Source: UBA1014 sp964344035 (lineage in GTDB: Bacteria; SAR324; NAC60-12). Taken from it: a stretch of 64,000 nt of DNA. Below, piece by piece: positions 8,742-17,549 of this stretch. Position 1 is the first letter of the stretch; every line of letters starts with the position of its first letter. The notes beneath the pieces were generated by a model. The model did no database searches and had not been told where the DNA came from. It worked only from the letters and a program-made list of their open reading frames with translations. The stretch covers positions 35,930 to 99,929 of the forward strand of contig CAYFLK010000005.1 of assembly GCA_964344035.1 (NCBI GenBank). The letters are read 5' to 3'. The position numbers were made by a program, and so were the translations under genes.

Positions 8742-9898
8742 AACTGAACAACGAGGAAATAAGCCGCTACAGCAGGCACCTGACCCTGCCGGAAGTGGGT
8801 ATGCAGGGTCAGATGAAACTCAAGGAAGCCCGCGTGCTGATGATCGGCGCGGGGGGATTGGGTTCGCCGCTGGGAATGTATCTGGGGGCGGTGGGTATCG
8901 GCACCATCGGGGTGATTGATTTCGATGTAGTCGATCACACCAATCTGCACAGGCAAATCGCTCATTCAACCGGAGATCTCGGGCGTTCCAAGGCGGAATC
9001 ACTGAGCGAAACAATGCGGGCCTCGAACCCGAATGTTGAAGTGGAAGTGCACGATGAACGGCTGACACGGGAAAACGCGATTGAGTTGTTTTCTTGTTAT
9101 GACGTCGTCGCAGATGGTTCGGATAATTTTGAAACACGTTACCTGATAAACGATGCGGCGTACTTGACAAACACACCCCTAGTTTCTGCGTCGATTTTCC
9201 GCTTTCAGGGTCAACTTTCTGTTTTTGACGCACACGCCGGCGGTCCATGCTATCGCTGCCTTTACTCACATCCGCCGCCCGCATCACTGGTGCCGAGTTG
9301 AGCGGTGGCAGGGGTCCTGGGCGTGCTCCCAGGCGTAGTCGGATTGATGCAGGCCACCGAGGTGATCAAACTGATTCTCGGGCATGGGGTTCAGTTGATC
9401 GGGCGCCTGCTGCTTTATGACGCGATGAAGATGTCTTTCCGCGAAGTGAAAGTGCGCAAGGACCCGGAATGCGCGCTCTGCGGAATAAATCCGAGCATCA
9501 CCGAACTGATTGATTACGAAGCTTTCTGCAACGTGCCGATGCCCGGAGAAGCGCCGGCTGTGGCGCTGATTAATGAAGCCGCTTACGAAGTCACACCCGG
9601 AGAACTGAAATCGGTGATTGACGGCAAGGAGGAACTGGTCCTGTTAGACGTGCGTGAACCATACGAATGGGACATCTGCCGCATCGAGGGCGCGAAACTG
9701 ATCCCCTTGAGCAATTTCAAACCGGAAAATACCGGGTTGCCTTTGGACGCGCCGATTTATCTCTATTGTTACAAGGGAGTCCGCTCAATGCAGGCGTTGA
9801 GGGAAATGAAACATGCCGGTTACACCAACCTGAAAAACCTGGCGGGAGGGATCGACCGCTGGGCTTTAGAGGTGGATGAGGAAATGCCCCGTTATTGA
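8738..9898 (+). CDS. E1-like adenylyltransferase with rhodanese domain (HcyF/MoeB type), predicted selenoprotein
   Basis: Adenylates the carrier C-terminus and loads sulfur on it. Read through the in-frame UGA at 9299-9301, the protein has 386 residues: ATP-binding Rossmann core (MIGAGGLGSPLGMYLGAVG), Zn ligands CYRC and CALC, and a C-terminal rhodanese domain with the active-site loop CYKGVRS. The UGA falls in LVPS-U-AVAGVLGVLPG, exactly where MoeB/ThiF enzymes have the catalytic Cys of the PSCAEAGV motif. Sequence and frame on both sides are intact and family-like, so decay is unlikely. A 6-bp perfect hairpin begins 15 bases after the UGA. It overlaps the carrier gene upstream. Selenocysteine is inferred, not proven; UGA works as a normal stop elsewhere here. 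Confidence 0.85.
9316..9333 (+). promoter_or_regulatory. Candidate bacterial SECIS hairpin in the HcyF-like gene
   Basis: CCTGGG and CCCAGG form a perfect 6-bp stem closing a 6-base loop CGTGCT that contains GU. The loop starts 21 bases after the UGA, within the spacing known for bacterial SECIS elements. The sequence also encodes the conserved LGVLPG, so part of the pairing could be coincidental. Confidence 0.55.
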
Positions 9899-9900
9899 CC

Positions 9901-10362
9901 ATGTACCTTCCAGAAAACCTGCTGCAGCAGTGTTTTGCCCACGGCCTGAAATGCTATCCGGACGAAGCTTGCGGGTTCATCAGCGGGTTGCGGGACCAAC
10001 CGGATTCCTGGATTGCGGTGTACCGGATGCTCAACATCATGAACACCCTGCATGAAAAAGATCCCGAGGAATATCCGCGCACCAATAGAGACGGATACCT
10101 GATTGATCCGCTCAGTCAGTTGAAACTGGAACGGGAACTGAAGGTGCGCGGAGCAGCAATAAAAATCATCTACCACAGCCACCCGGACGTCGGTGCATAT
10201 TTCTCGGAAAAAGACCGGGAAGATGCTCTCTGGAACGGCCGGCCCCGCTACCCCGGGGTGGGGTTCCTCGTCTGCGGCATCACCAAAGGTCATCCCGACG
10301 GAGCAATACTTGCCGAATTCAACGCAGACACTTCACTATTCGACATCTCTCATATCAAGTGA
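9901..10362 (+). CDS. JAMM/Mov34-type metalloprotease (HcyD/Mec-like)
   Basis: Zinc isopeptidase-like protease expected to remove the tail after Gly-Gly of the carrier at 8421. The 153-residue protein carries the JAMM signature: a glutamate near the N-terminus (DEACGFISG), then HSHPDVGAYFSEKD, which matches H-x-H-P-x6-S-x-x-D with both zinc histidines and the aspartate. The ATG at 9901 lies two bases after the upstream stop; a TTG at 9895 is an alternative. Position in a carrier-E1-protease run is the main evidence for the substrate. Confidence 0.87.
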   Translation: MYLPENLLQQCFAHGLKCYPDEACGFISGLRDQPDSWIAVYRMLNIMNTLHEKDPEEYPRTNRDGYLIDPLSQLKLERELKVRGAAIKIIYHSHPDVGAYFSEKDREDALWNGRPRYPGVGFLVCGITKGHPDGAILAEFNADTSLFDISHIK

Positions 10363-10472
10363 CCCTCTGACCTCTGCCGGGAATGCCTTATGTAGGGCCA
10401 TGAGAAGCCGCGAGTCAAAAAAAGTCGCCATTTTGTCCCCTCGAAATTTAATGCATAAAACAATCGTATCTC

Positions 10473-11054
10473 ATGAACCTTGTAGCAAAAACACGATGCG
10501 CGTGGATGGGCGAGGATGAATTGATGCTCCGCTACCATGACGAGGAATGGGGAGTTCCTCTGCATGACGAGCGAAAATGGTTTGAATTCCTGGTGTTAGA
10601 CGCGTTTCAAGCCGGACTTTCGTGGCGCATCGTGCTGCACAAACGGGAGGGTTTCAAAAAAGTGTTTCACGGATTCGATCCGGAAAAGACCGCATTGATG
10701 ACAGAGGAGGAAATCGAATTAGCTTGTGGTAACCCGGCAATCATCCGCAACCGGTTGAAGATAAAGTCCGCGGTGAAAAACGCATGCGCTTTTCTTGATC
10801 TGCAGGAAAAAAGAGGCTCGTTCGACGCCTTCATCTGGTCTTTCACCAATGGAGATGTGATTCGGAATCATTGGCGGGAGCCCGATCAACTCCCTGCATC
10901 CACCCCGCTTTCCGATTCTGTGAGCAAAGCCCTGAAAAAAGAAGGGTTTTCGTTCGTGGGTAGCACCATCTGCTACGCACTTCTGCAGGCCGCGGGAGTG
11001 GTCAACGATCACCTTGTCAGTTGTTTCCGGCATCAGGAATTGAATTCCCTTTGA
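10473..11054 (+). CDS. tag: DNA-3-methyladenine glycosylase I
   Basis: Base-excision repair enzyme that removes 3-methyladenine. The 193 residues show the Tag pattern: TRCAWMGEDELMLRYHDEEWG near the N-terminus with the zinc Cys and the aromatic base pocket, LDAFQAGLSWRIVLHKREGF in the helix-hairpin-helix region, and a C-terminal SFVGSTICYALLQAAGVVNDH that supplies the remaining zinc ligands. Length matches the family. It sits between the HcyD-like gene and a CoA-binding protein with gaps of 110 and 183 bases, so it probably has its own promoter. Confidence 0.95.
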   Translation: MNLVAKTRCAWMGEDELMLRYHDEEWGVPLHDERKWFEFLVLDAFQAGLSWRIVLHKREGFKKVFHGFDPEKTALMTEEEIELACGNPAIIRNRLKIKSAVKNACAFLDLQEKRGSFDAFIWSFTNGDVIRNHWREPDQLPASTPLSDSVSKALKKEGFSFVGSTICYALLQAAGVVNDHLVSCFRHQELNSL

Positions 11055-11237
11055 AGTTTTCGCTAATCCGCACAGTGTTCCCCCGCGGTTCTTTCCGGTG
11101 ATTGTTTCTGTGCAAAAAGCCTATCAATCCCCGGGGTTTTAATCCATCGGCAATTATCGTATGTTATTTTGGAAAAGCCGGTGGACAACGTGATTAACGG
11201 ATTTTTCACTCACAACTCGTAACTGGGTTCTTCAGCA

Positions 11238-11717
11238 ATGAACCACGACGCCTATCCCGACCGCTACATCCGGGACATTCTGCGCCGGGTGCGGACGATC
11301 GCGATGGTCGGCGCCAGCATCACCTGGAACCGTCCGAGCAACTTCGCGATGAAGTATCTGATTCAAAAGGGATACCGGGTGATCCCCGTTAACCCGAGGG
11401 CTTCCGGAATGGAGATGATGGGGGAAACGATCTTTCCGGACCTTGAATCTGTTGACGCACGGGTAGACATGGTGGACATGTTCCGTCCGGTTTCCGAAGC
11501 GCGGGACCTGCTTGGGCAGGCGCGGCTTATCGGGGCCGGAGTTTTTTGGATGCAGCTCGGTTTAAGGGACGATGCAGTTGCACGCGAAGCGGAAACGGGC
11601 GGAATGCAGGTGGTGATGAACCGCTGTCCCAAGATCGAATACGCCCGGTTGTTCGGGGAGCTGGGCTGGAACGGGATCAACACCGGGGTGATTTTCAACC
11701 GCAGACGACGCGTCTGA
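11238..11717 (+). CDS. CoA-binding (YccU-type) Rossmann protein
   Basis: A 159-residue single-domain protein of the CoA_binding_2 family. The N-terminus has the nucleotide-binding run TIAMVGASITWNRPSNFAMKYL, then GYRVIPVNPRA, a glycine-rich GAGVFWMQLG and the terminal RCPKIEYARL. Its substrate is unknown. In other genomes this family often sits beside O-acetylhomoserine sulfhydrylase; here the two are separated by the AT-rich cassette-like block at 11.75-15.1 kb, which suggests they were neighbours before an insertion. Confidence 0.85.
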   Translation: MNHDAYPDRYIRDILRRVRTIAMVGASITWNRPSNFAMKYLIQKGYRVIPVNPRASGMEMMGETIFPDLESVDARVDMVDMFRPVSEARDLLGQARLIGAGVFWMQLGLRDDAVAREAETGGMQVVMNRCPKIEYARLFGELGWNGINTGVIFNRRRRV

Positions 11718-11759
11718 AATTAAAGTATGGCTTTAACTAAAACACGACTACCACGGATT

Positions 11760-11799
11760 GGATTATCCGGAAAATCCACAGCTCAACTCGGGGTTAGGC
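11760..11799 (+). repeat. attC-like 3' half ending GTTAGGC
   Basis: GATTATCCGGAAAATCC followed by CTCAACTCGGGG and the core GTTAGGC. The same segment, with two changed bases, ends the 194-bp ORF-less cassettes at 54.0, 56.0 and 58.5 kb and the site at 62.66 kb. It lies directly before the AT-rich gene block. Confidence 0.7.
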
Positions 11800-11809
11800 G
11801 CAAGTAACC

Positions 11810-12268
11810 ATGATTCGATACGCACATACAAACGTAGTCGCAAAGGACTGGAAAAAATTGGCCTCGTTTTATGAGGTGGTGTTCCAATGTACTCCAATCT
11901 TCCCAGACAGAGATCTATCCGGGGAATGGCTTGAAAAAGCTACCGGTCTTGAAAACGCAAACATCCGAGGAATTCATTTAAGGATGCCAGGCTTTGGAGA
12001 GAATGGACCAACTCTGGAAATTTTCGAATACGGTGAAATGCCCGAAAGGCCCACTATTAACACCAACACACCAGGATTCTCACATATAGCTTTTGCAGTT
12101 GACGATGTGCAAGCACTAGTAGGAAAAGTAATCGCACAAGGCGGTTCGTTGGTTGGTGATTTAACTGAAAAACATATAGAGGACGCCGGCAATATTGTAT
12201 TCCAGTATATGGCCGACCCCGAGGGAAACATCATTGAGTTGCAATCTTGGACGAAAAATCGCGCCTAA
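11810..12268 (+). CDS. Glyoxalase/bleomycin-resistance family (VOC) protein
   Basis: A 152-residue VOC-fold protein with two beta-alpha-beta modules. The N-terminus reads IRYAHTNVVAKDWKKLASFYE, the second module starts GFSHIAFAVDDVQALVGKVIAQGG, and the end is YMADPEGNIIELQSW, supplying the usual His and Glu metal ligands. The substrate is unknown. It starts 11 bases after the GTTAGGC core, its stop lies inside a candidate attC, and its base use is more AT-rich than that of the flanking yccU- and metY-type genes. All of this fits a captured integron cassette. Confidence 0.85.
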   Translation: MIRYAHTNVVAKDWKKLASFYEVVFQCTPIFPDRDLSGEWLEKATGLENANIRGIHLRMPGFGENGPTLEIFEYGEMPERPTINTNTPGFSHIAFAVDDVQALVGKVIAQGGSLVGDLTEKHIEDAGNIVFQYMADPEGNIIELQSWTKNRA

Positions 12269-12360
12269 CAAGTCGTACAAAAGACGTTTGACCCGATATG
12301 CTCTTTTGTTGTCGCAAAAGCACACATCGTCTCAAACACAGTTGAGTTTTAGCGTTAAAT
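12263..12360 (+). repeat. Candidate attC recombination site
   Basis: Starts GCCTAAC (overlapping the stop of the VOC gene) and ends GTTAAAT, the expected inverse-core and core spacing for an attC of about 100 bases, with a central CTTTTG/CAAAAG stem. The outer arms pair poorly, so the call is moderate. Confidence 0.45.
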
Positions 12361-12372
12361 TTTATAGACAAG

Positions 12373-13461
12373 ATGATGGTTAATAAGTTTATCGTAGGCA
12401 CATTTTCAGTATTGATGATTTTAGTCGCGTGTACCTCTGTTTCAACTCAAAGCAATGAACAAACGGTGACGAAGAATAAACCCAAACATCACACTAATAC
12501 TGGATTTCAAAACGATCCTTTTGTGGAAACTGCTGCTCCAAAAGGGATGCTTTTTTATATTAGTAGATTTTGGTATTCAGTCTTTGTGCCTGATATCCCA
12601 AATGGCCATGCATTATCTGAATTAGAGTCTGCACGGCTTCTTAATTCCTTTCAAAGAGATCGTATTACTTGGTTGGGGCATGCTAGTTTTTTAATAAAAA
12701 TTTCCGAGCTAACAATTATAACAGATCCTTTTCTAACAGAGTTCGCAAGTCCTATTACATGGGCTGGTCCGAGGAGGTTTGTAGACCCAGGTATACCACT
12801 AGATAAACTACCACCCATTGATATTGTAGTTGTGTCTCATAATCATTATGATCATTTGGATGACAAAACCGTAAGCAACTTAAAGAATTTAGAGAAAATT
12901 AAAGTTGTTGTTCCACTAGGAATAAAGCCTTTCTTTGCTGAGCGAGGATACAGCAAAGTAACTGAGTTAGATTGGGGCGAATCAATAGCAATTGGAAACG
13001 TAACGCTAACATCACTCCCCTCTGTTCACGACTCTGGACGAAGCACAGATGACCATAATCGAACATTGTGGGCCTCTTGGGCTTTTGAAAGCCGCGAACG
13101 GAGGATTATATTTATTGGTGATACGGGTTACTCAGATACCATCTTCAATCGTATTGGAGAAAAATTCGGCTCGTTTGATTATGCAATTGTTCCCATAGGC
13201 GCTTATGAACCAAGAAATTTGATGTGGATGTCACATGTCACTCCCGAAGAAGCGGTATCTATTGGGAGTGATATACATGCAAAAACACTGATTGCATCCC
13301 ATTGGGGAACTGTCAGCAGCTTGTCAGATGAACCACCATGGGAGCCACCAAAACGTTTTAAAAAAACAGGACTTAATAATGGGTTCTCTGAGGAAAATCT
13401 ATGGATAATGAAAGTAGGAGAGACACGTCCTCTTTCACAAGAAACCTATACACAGAAATAG
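12373..13461 (+). CDS. Metallo-beta-lactamase-fold lipoprotein (NAPE-PLD/UlaG type)
   Basis: A 362-residue secreted hydrolase. The N-terminus is a lipoprotein signal ending at the lipobox LVAC (about residue 20). The metal-binding signature SHNHYDHLD follows after TWLGHASFLI, and further ligands are in SVHDSG, FIGDTGYSD and ASHWGT. The arrangement matches the family that includes NAPE-phospholipase D and many uncharacterised bacterial lipoproteins; the substrate cannot be assigned. It begins 12 bases after a candidate attC and is AT-rich, in keeping with cassette origin. Confidence 0.87.
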   Translation: MMVNKFIVGTFSVLMILVACTSVSTQSNEQTVTKNKPKHHTNTGFQNDPFVETAAPKGMLFYISRFWYSVFVPDIPNGHALSELESARLLNSFQRDRITWLGHASFLIKISELTIITDPFLTEFASPITWAGPRRFVDPGIPLDKLPPIDIVVVSHNHYDHLDDKTVSNLKNLEKIKVVVPLGIKPFFAERGYSKVTELDWGESIAIGNVTLTSLPSVHDSGRSTDDHNRTLWASWAFESRERRIIFIGDTGYSDTIFNRIGEKFGSFDYAIVPIGAYEPRNLMWMSHVTPEEAVSIGSDIHAKTLIASHWGTVSSLSDEPPWEPPKRFKKTGLNNGFSEENLWIMKVGETRPLSQETYTQK

Positions 13462-13692
13462 GGCTTTTAAGGATAAAATGCCAATAGAAATCTAACAATG
13501 TGTTGGAAAACTATTAGCAGTAAAAGGTGGTATAACCCCTCACTCAAGCCTACAAAGGGCTCTCGTGTCTTGCTTCGTTCGAGTGTATGTGTTTACTTGC
13601 CTTTTATGAGAGAAATGCCATCCTTTTCCGCTTAGCTTGGCCTTTATACGCCAAAATTAAACGTATGATGTTGCAATGGGAAGAAGAGACTC

Positions 13693-14208
13693 ATGACATG
13701 GCTGCTGATCGGGCTCGCTGTCATTGTTGTGATCGGGGTGTCCGTAGGGGCATGGATGGGCGCCTTTCTCTCCATTGAGATCACCGAGGTAGAGCGCGGA
13801 CCGTACACCTTCGTCTATCGCGAAATGGGTGGCACGAACATGAGCGAGGTCAGGAAGATCACCACCGAACTCGCTGTTCTCTTGTCTGAGAAAGGGATAG
13901 AACGTCGCCTCCCCTTCGATGTACACTTTCCGGACGGACGGTCTGAGATCGGTTTTCCGGTCGAAGATGTATCGGTCGGGCAGCTCGCTGGAATCTCGGA
14001 CTCTCTCCAGGTTCGCGAGATAAGCACTCGACGATGCATGATCACGCACTTCCCGTATAGAAACGTCATGTCGTTCGTCATTGGTTACTTCAAGATAGAC
14101 GGCGCTCTGAAGATTCACCGAGAGGCACACGGTTACGCCAAGGTGGAGGCCTTCGCCGTGAATCTTGGAAACACCATACTCTACGGACAGCCAATCGTGG
14201 CACAATGA
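13693..14208 (+). CDS. Membrane-anchored protein, possible GyrI-like domain
   Basis: A 171-residue protein with one N-terminal membrane helix (about 2-26, rich in V/I/G), then a soluble part starting SIEITEVERGPYTFVYREMGG. That opening, the following helix and the FDVHF turn loosely resemble the GyrI-like effector-binding fold. I do not recognise a specific family. A GAAGAGA ribosome site precedes the ATG. Its GC content is higher than that of the two cassette-like genes on either side, so the block is mixed in origin. Confidence 0.55.
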   Translation: MTWLLIGLAVIVVIGVSVGAWMGAFLSIEITEVERGPYTFVYREMGGTNMSEVRKITTELAVLLSEKGIERRLPFDVHFPDGRSEIGFPVEDVSVGQLAGISDSLQVREISTRRCMITHFPYRNVMSFVIGYFKIDGALKIHREAHGYAKVEAFAVNLGNTILYGQPIVAQ

Positions 14209-14345
14209 GTCTTTAGGTCGTGGTCGTTACACGTCGGCCTCGTCAACAGTATGGACTTCCAGGAGATGAAAAGCCCGTCCGGAGAAGGCTGCTCAACATA
14301 TGCATGCTGCTGACGGGGCGCGGGGCGAATTCGTGAAGGAGAAAA

Positions 14346-14834
14346 ATGAAGCCAACACATAGTAGAATATTTCTAGCTGGCATAGCGGGTGGTTTTGCTA
14401 TGAATATCGTGATGTTGGTCACATTCCGAGTCCTAGGCTTTGGGTGGAATGGTGACGGCATATTGATAGAATCTCCATCACAAAGTCAGAAACTAATAGC
14501 AGTTTGGACAGAAATAGAGCCCATTCCGCTTGTAGTCAATACACCAGCGCCAATAATAATAGGAATAATAATTTTTGGAATTATTCATGCTTATTGGTTT
14601 AACTGGCTTTCATCTTCATTACCAAATGGCATTGTCAATGCAGGTTTAATATTTGGTTGTTTAGTTTTTACTATGACGTTTTTATTCTGGGAGTTCTTTA
14701 CCCCGTTCAATATGTTTGGTGAACCACTGCACTTAATTGCTTTAGAACTTGTATTTTGGGCGTGTATAGCATTGGCTGATGGCTTGACTATTTCCGCAAT
14801 TATTGGGCAGAGAGAATCGAACAAGGAAAATTAA
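14346..14834 (+). CDS. Four-helix membrane protein, function unknown
   Basis: A 162-residue, strongly hydrophobic protein with about four membrane segments (roughly residues 7-30, 63-85, 95-118, 128-150) and a short charged tail. The first segment carries GIAGGFAMNIVML, common in small unknown membrane proteins. A GGAG ribosome site lies six bases before the ATG. No family was recognised. It is AT-rich and sits inside the cassette-like block between the CoA-binding gene and metY. Confidence 0.6.
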   Translation: MKPTHSRIFLAGIAGGFAMNIVMLVTFRVLGFGWNGDGILIESPSQSQKLIAVWTEIEPIPLVVNTPAPIIIGIIIFGIIHAYWFNWLSSSLPNGIVNAGLIFGCLVFTMTFLFWEFFTPFNMFGEPLHLIALELVFWACIALADGLTISAIIGQRESNKEN

Positions 14835-14921
14835 AAGGTGTATGTCAGAAATTGTAAAAAATTAATGCAGAACATGTTGAATGTTCTAGAATTTCACAAG
14901 TTTCCATCACTGGAGTAAATT

Positions 14922-15119
14922 ATGAAAAATCCAAAATTTCAATTTGCTACAGCGGTAGATGAAAATACAATGGTTGAGCTATTCGATAACAATCAGAAGA
15001 ATAAATATGATATTACTCCGTTTCGTAATTGCCAGAAGCGGAGAGACCGTGCGGCTGCTCAACGACGAGAACTTCCAGCCGAGACAATGGTAGGAAAAAT
15101 AAACCGAGGTACAGGATGA
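14922..15119 (+). CDS. Short ORF, unknown; may be a remnant
   Basis: A 65-residue frame preceded by GGAG at a fair distance from the ATG. The first half is AT-rich; from about 15030 the base use shifts to the GC-rich backbone type, and a different frame then reads ARSGETVRLLNDENFQP, which looks more protein-like. This suggests the right border of the inserted block cuts across here, fusing two unrelated pieces. No family was recognised. Confidence 0.3.
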   Translation: MKNPKFQFATAVDENTMVELFDNNQKNKYDITPFRNCQKRRDRAAAQRRELPAETMVGKINRGTG

Positions 15120-15183
15120 AGGATATCATCACGTCCTGGGCAGTGGGGAATACGCATTGTAACCAGTGGATTTACCGGGAAAA

Positions 15184-16479
15184 ATGAAAAAACTGCATCC
15201 CCAATACGGTTTCAACACCCTTGCCATTCATTCCGGTTCCGCGCCTGATCCGGCGACCGGCGCCCGCGCGTTTCCGATTTACCAGACTAGTTCTTATGTT
15301 TTCGATGACGCGGACCATGCCGCATCGCTGTTCAACCTGCAGGCGCCGGGGTTCATCTATTCCCGTTTAACCAATCCCACCGTTGCCGCGCTTGAAGAAA
15401 AACTCGCCACTCTGGAAGGCGGCAAAGGTGGGACCGTCACCTCTTCCGGTCATGCGGCGGAAACACTGGCACTTTTTCCCCTGATGGCCCCGGGGATGGA
15501 GGTGATTGTATCGAACAAGCTTTATGGCGGGACCATCAACCTGATGGGCAAGAGCTACAAGAAATTCGGCTGGAAAGCGGTGTTTGTGGAAAATGATGAT
15601 CCGCGGGCGTTCAGAAACGCGGTGACGGAAAAGACGCGCGCCATCTTCGTGGAAAGCATTGCCAATCCCGGAGGCGTGATTGTAGACCTTGAAGCAATTG
15701 CCGAAGTGGCGCGTGATGCGGGCGTGCCGCTGGTTGTTGACAACACAATGGCAACTCCATGGGTCTGCCGTCCTTTCGAGTGGGGAGCTGACCTGGTGGT
15801 GCATTCGACCACCAAGTTTCTTTCCGGACAAGGCAACGCCATCGGCGGAATAGTCATTGAATCCGGAAAATTCCCATGGTTCGGCAACCCTAAATTCCCC
15901 AGCCTGAGCGAACCATGCCCGGACTACAACGGGCTTACCTTTGCTGAAACCTTCGGCGACATGGCCTACACCATTTACACCCATGCGGTCGCTCTGCGGG
16001 ATCTGGGCTGCTGCCAGTCCCCGATGAACGCTTGGATTACCCTCAACGGGGTTGAAACCCTTCCGCTGCGCATGGACCGGCATGTGAGCAACGCACTAGA
16101 GACTGCCCGCTTTCTGGAACCCCATCCCGCAGTCGAATGGGTTTCATATGCCGGTCTTGAATCCAGCCCCTACCATGACCTGGCTCTCAAGTATCTCGAC
16201 GGCCAGGCTGGCTCCGTGTTCACTTTCGGGGTCAAGGGGGGTTATGAAAGCGGACTGAGCCTGCTCGAAAATGTTGAACTCTTCAGCCATGTCGCTAATA
16301 TAGGCGATACACGGTCCCTAATTCTTCACCCCGCTTCCACCACGCATCGTCAACTCACGAAGGAACAGCGCCAGGCTGCCGGGGCAGGTCCGGAAGTGAT
16401 CCGCCTTTCCATCGGACTTGAATGCGTTGAAGACTTGATTACCGACCTCGACCAGGCGTTAAACCGGATTCCGCAATGA
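15184..16479 (+). CDS. metY: O-acetylhomoserine sulfhydrylase
   Basis: PLP enzyme of the Cys/Met metabolism class that adds sulfide, or protein-thiocarboxylate sulfur, to O-acetylhomoserine to give homocysteine. The 431-residue protein shows FNTLAIHSG at the start, the active-site region YSRLTNPTVAALEEKLA, the PLP aspartate in VVDNTMATP and the Schiff-base lysine in VVHSTTKFLSG. The long insert EPCPDYNG...TFAETFGD is typical of MetY rather than MetB or MetC. The ATG at 15184 is preferred to a GTG six codons upstream. With the HcyS/F/D-like genes upstream it completes the known thiocarboxylate-dependent route. Confidence 0.94.
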   Translation: MKKLHPQYGFNTLAIHSGSAPDPATGARAFPIYQTSSYVFDDADHAASLFNLQAPGFIYSRLTNPTVAALEEKLATLEGGKGGTVTSSGHAAETLALFPLMAPGMEVIVSNKLYGGTINLMGKSYKKFGWKAVFVENDDPRAFRNAVTEKTRAIFVESIANPGGVIVDLEAIAEVARDAGVPLVVDNTMATPWVCRPFEWGADLVVHSTTKFLSGQGNAIGGIVIESGKFPWFGNPKFPSLSEPCPDYNGLTFAETFGDMAYTIYTHAVALRDLGCCQSPMNAWITLNGVETLPLRMDRHVSNALETARFLEPHPAVEWVSYAGLESSPYHDLALKYLDGQAGSVFTFGVKGGYESGLSLLENVELFSHVANIGDTRSLILHPASTTHRQLTKEQRQAAGAGPEVIRLSIGLECVEDLITDLDQALNRIPQ

Positions 16480-17546
16480 AGGAAGGTCCTGCCCAGGAAC
16501 CTCCGGGTGATCTTTCCGGGGAATCCGGAAATTCATCTTCCGCCATTGAAACGCGGGATACGCAGGAAACAAATCCACAGTTGAGTTTCCATGGAACCGG
16601 CTGGGAGCTTTTCCAAATCTACTTGAGCAATTTCTGGCTGAAACTGCTGACCCTCGGGATTTACCATCCTTGGGCCAAGGCCAAAGTGATGCGTTACCTT
16701 TACGCGTCCACCCGCCTGCATGACAGCGATTTTCAGTTTCACGGGAGCGGCCGTGAACTGTTCATCGGCTGGGTCAAGGCATTGCTGGCGCTTTCACTGC
16801 TGGAAGGCATTCACTTCATCCTCAGCGAACAACTGAAACAGTGGGGAATGGGAATTCTTCCGGACGAGACAAACGAACCGGGGTTTTTGTACTGGCTGGA
16901 GGGATTAAACCTGCTGGTGTATTTCTTCATGCTGTTCTTCATATTGATGCTGGCAATCGTTGGCGTACGGCGTTACCGCTTGAGCCGCACTTCCTGGCGA
17001 GGCATCCGGTTCCGTTTCTCGGGAACGCTGGGAGAGGCTGCAAAACTGATGCTCAAAGGGTGGACGCTGACAATTCTGAGCCTCGGTATATACTATCCGT
17101 TTCACCGCAACCGTTTTCAAGATTTCTGGGTCACTCGTACCAGTTTCGGCGCCACCCCCTTCGCATACGATGGCGAGGGCCGTGAGCTTTTCCGTCTCTG
17201 GCTGCGCGGGATGCTGCTTTCCGTACTGACACTCGGCATCCACCTCTTCTGGCTGCGCGCCTCGATGCTGCGCTTCTTTTGGGGTCATACACGTCTCGGT
17301 GAAGCCCGCATCGACTGCACTCTGCGGGGGGGACAGTTTCTCAAGGAAAGCGCGGTTTTCGGGTTGATGCTGCTGATAAGTTTCGGCTTTGCCCGCGCGT
17401 GGGCAGTGGAACGTTACAACCGGTTTTATCTTTCCAATTTCAGTCTCGCCGGACCAGTCGATTTATCCAAAATCGTACAATCCTCACAGGAGGACACCGG
17501 CGCCGCGGGAGAAGGGGTGGCCTCCTTGCTGGACCTGGAGATGTAA
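16476..17546 (+). CDS. DUF898/YjgN family membrane protein
   Basis: A 356-residue inner-membrane protein of unknown function. It has three copies of a family unit in which an F.G.G.ELF motif is followed by a membrane helix and (L/I)LTLGIY.P(W/F): FHGTGWELFQIYLSNFWLKL, FHGSGRELFIGWVKALLALS and YDGEGRELFRLWLRGMLLS. Such repeats define YjgN-type proteins. It overlaps the end of metY by four bases and is followed four bases later by an M48 peptidase, its usual partner, so the two form a unit. Confidence 0.88.
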   Translation: MKEGPAQEPPGDLSGESGNSSSAIETRDTQETNPQLSFHGTGWELFQIYLSNFWLKLLTLGIYHPWAKAKVMRYLYASTRLHDSDFQFHGSGRELFIGWVKALLALSLLEGIHFILSEQLKQWGMGILPDETNEPGFLYWLEGLNLLVYFFMLFFILMLAIVGVRRYRLSRTSWRGIRFRFSGTLGEAAKLMLKGWTLTILSLGIYYPFHRNRFQDFWVTRTSFGATPFAYDGEGRELFRLWLRGMLLSVLTLGIHLFWLRASMLRFFWGHTRLGEARIDCTLRGGQFLKESAVFGLMLLISFGFARAWAVERYNRFYLSNFSLAGPVDLSKIVQSSQEDTGAAGEGVASLLDLEM

Positions 17547-17549
17547 GCA

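Noticed and set aside
9299..9301. UGA in the HcyF-like gene as a simple nonsense mutation
   Set aside because: It sits exactly at the catalytic Cys with intact flanks and a hairpin, and the same pattern recurs in the TlpA-like gene.
13488..13650. Possible attC after the metallo-beta-lactamase gene
   Set aside because: A TCTAAC start is present, but no convincing paired arms or GTT core could be set by eye; left out of the feature list.
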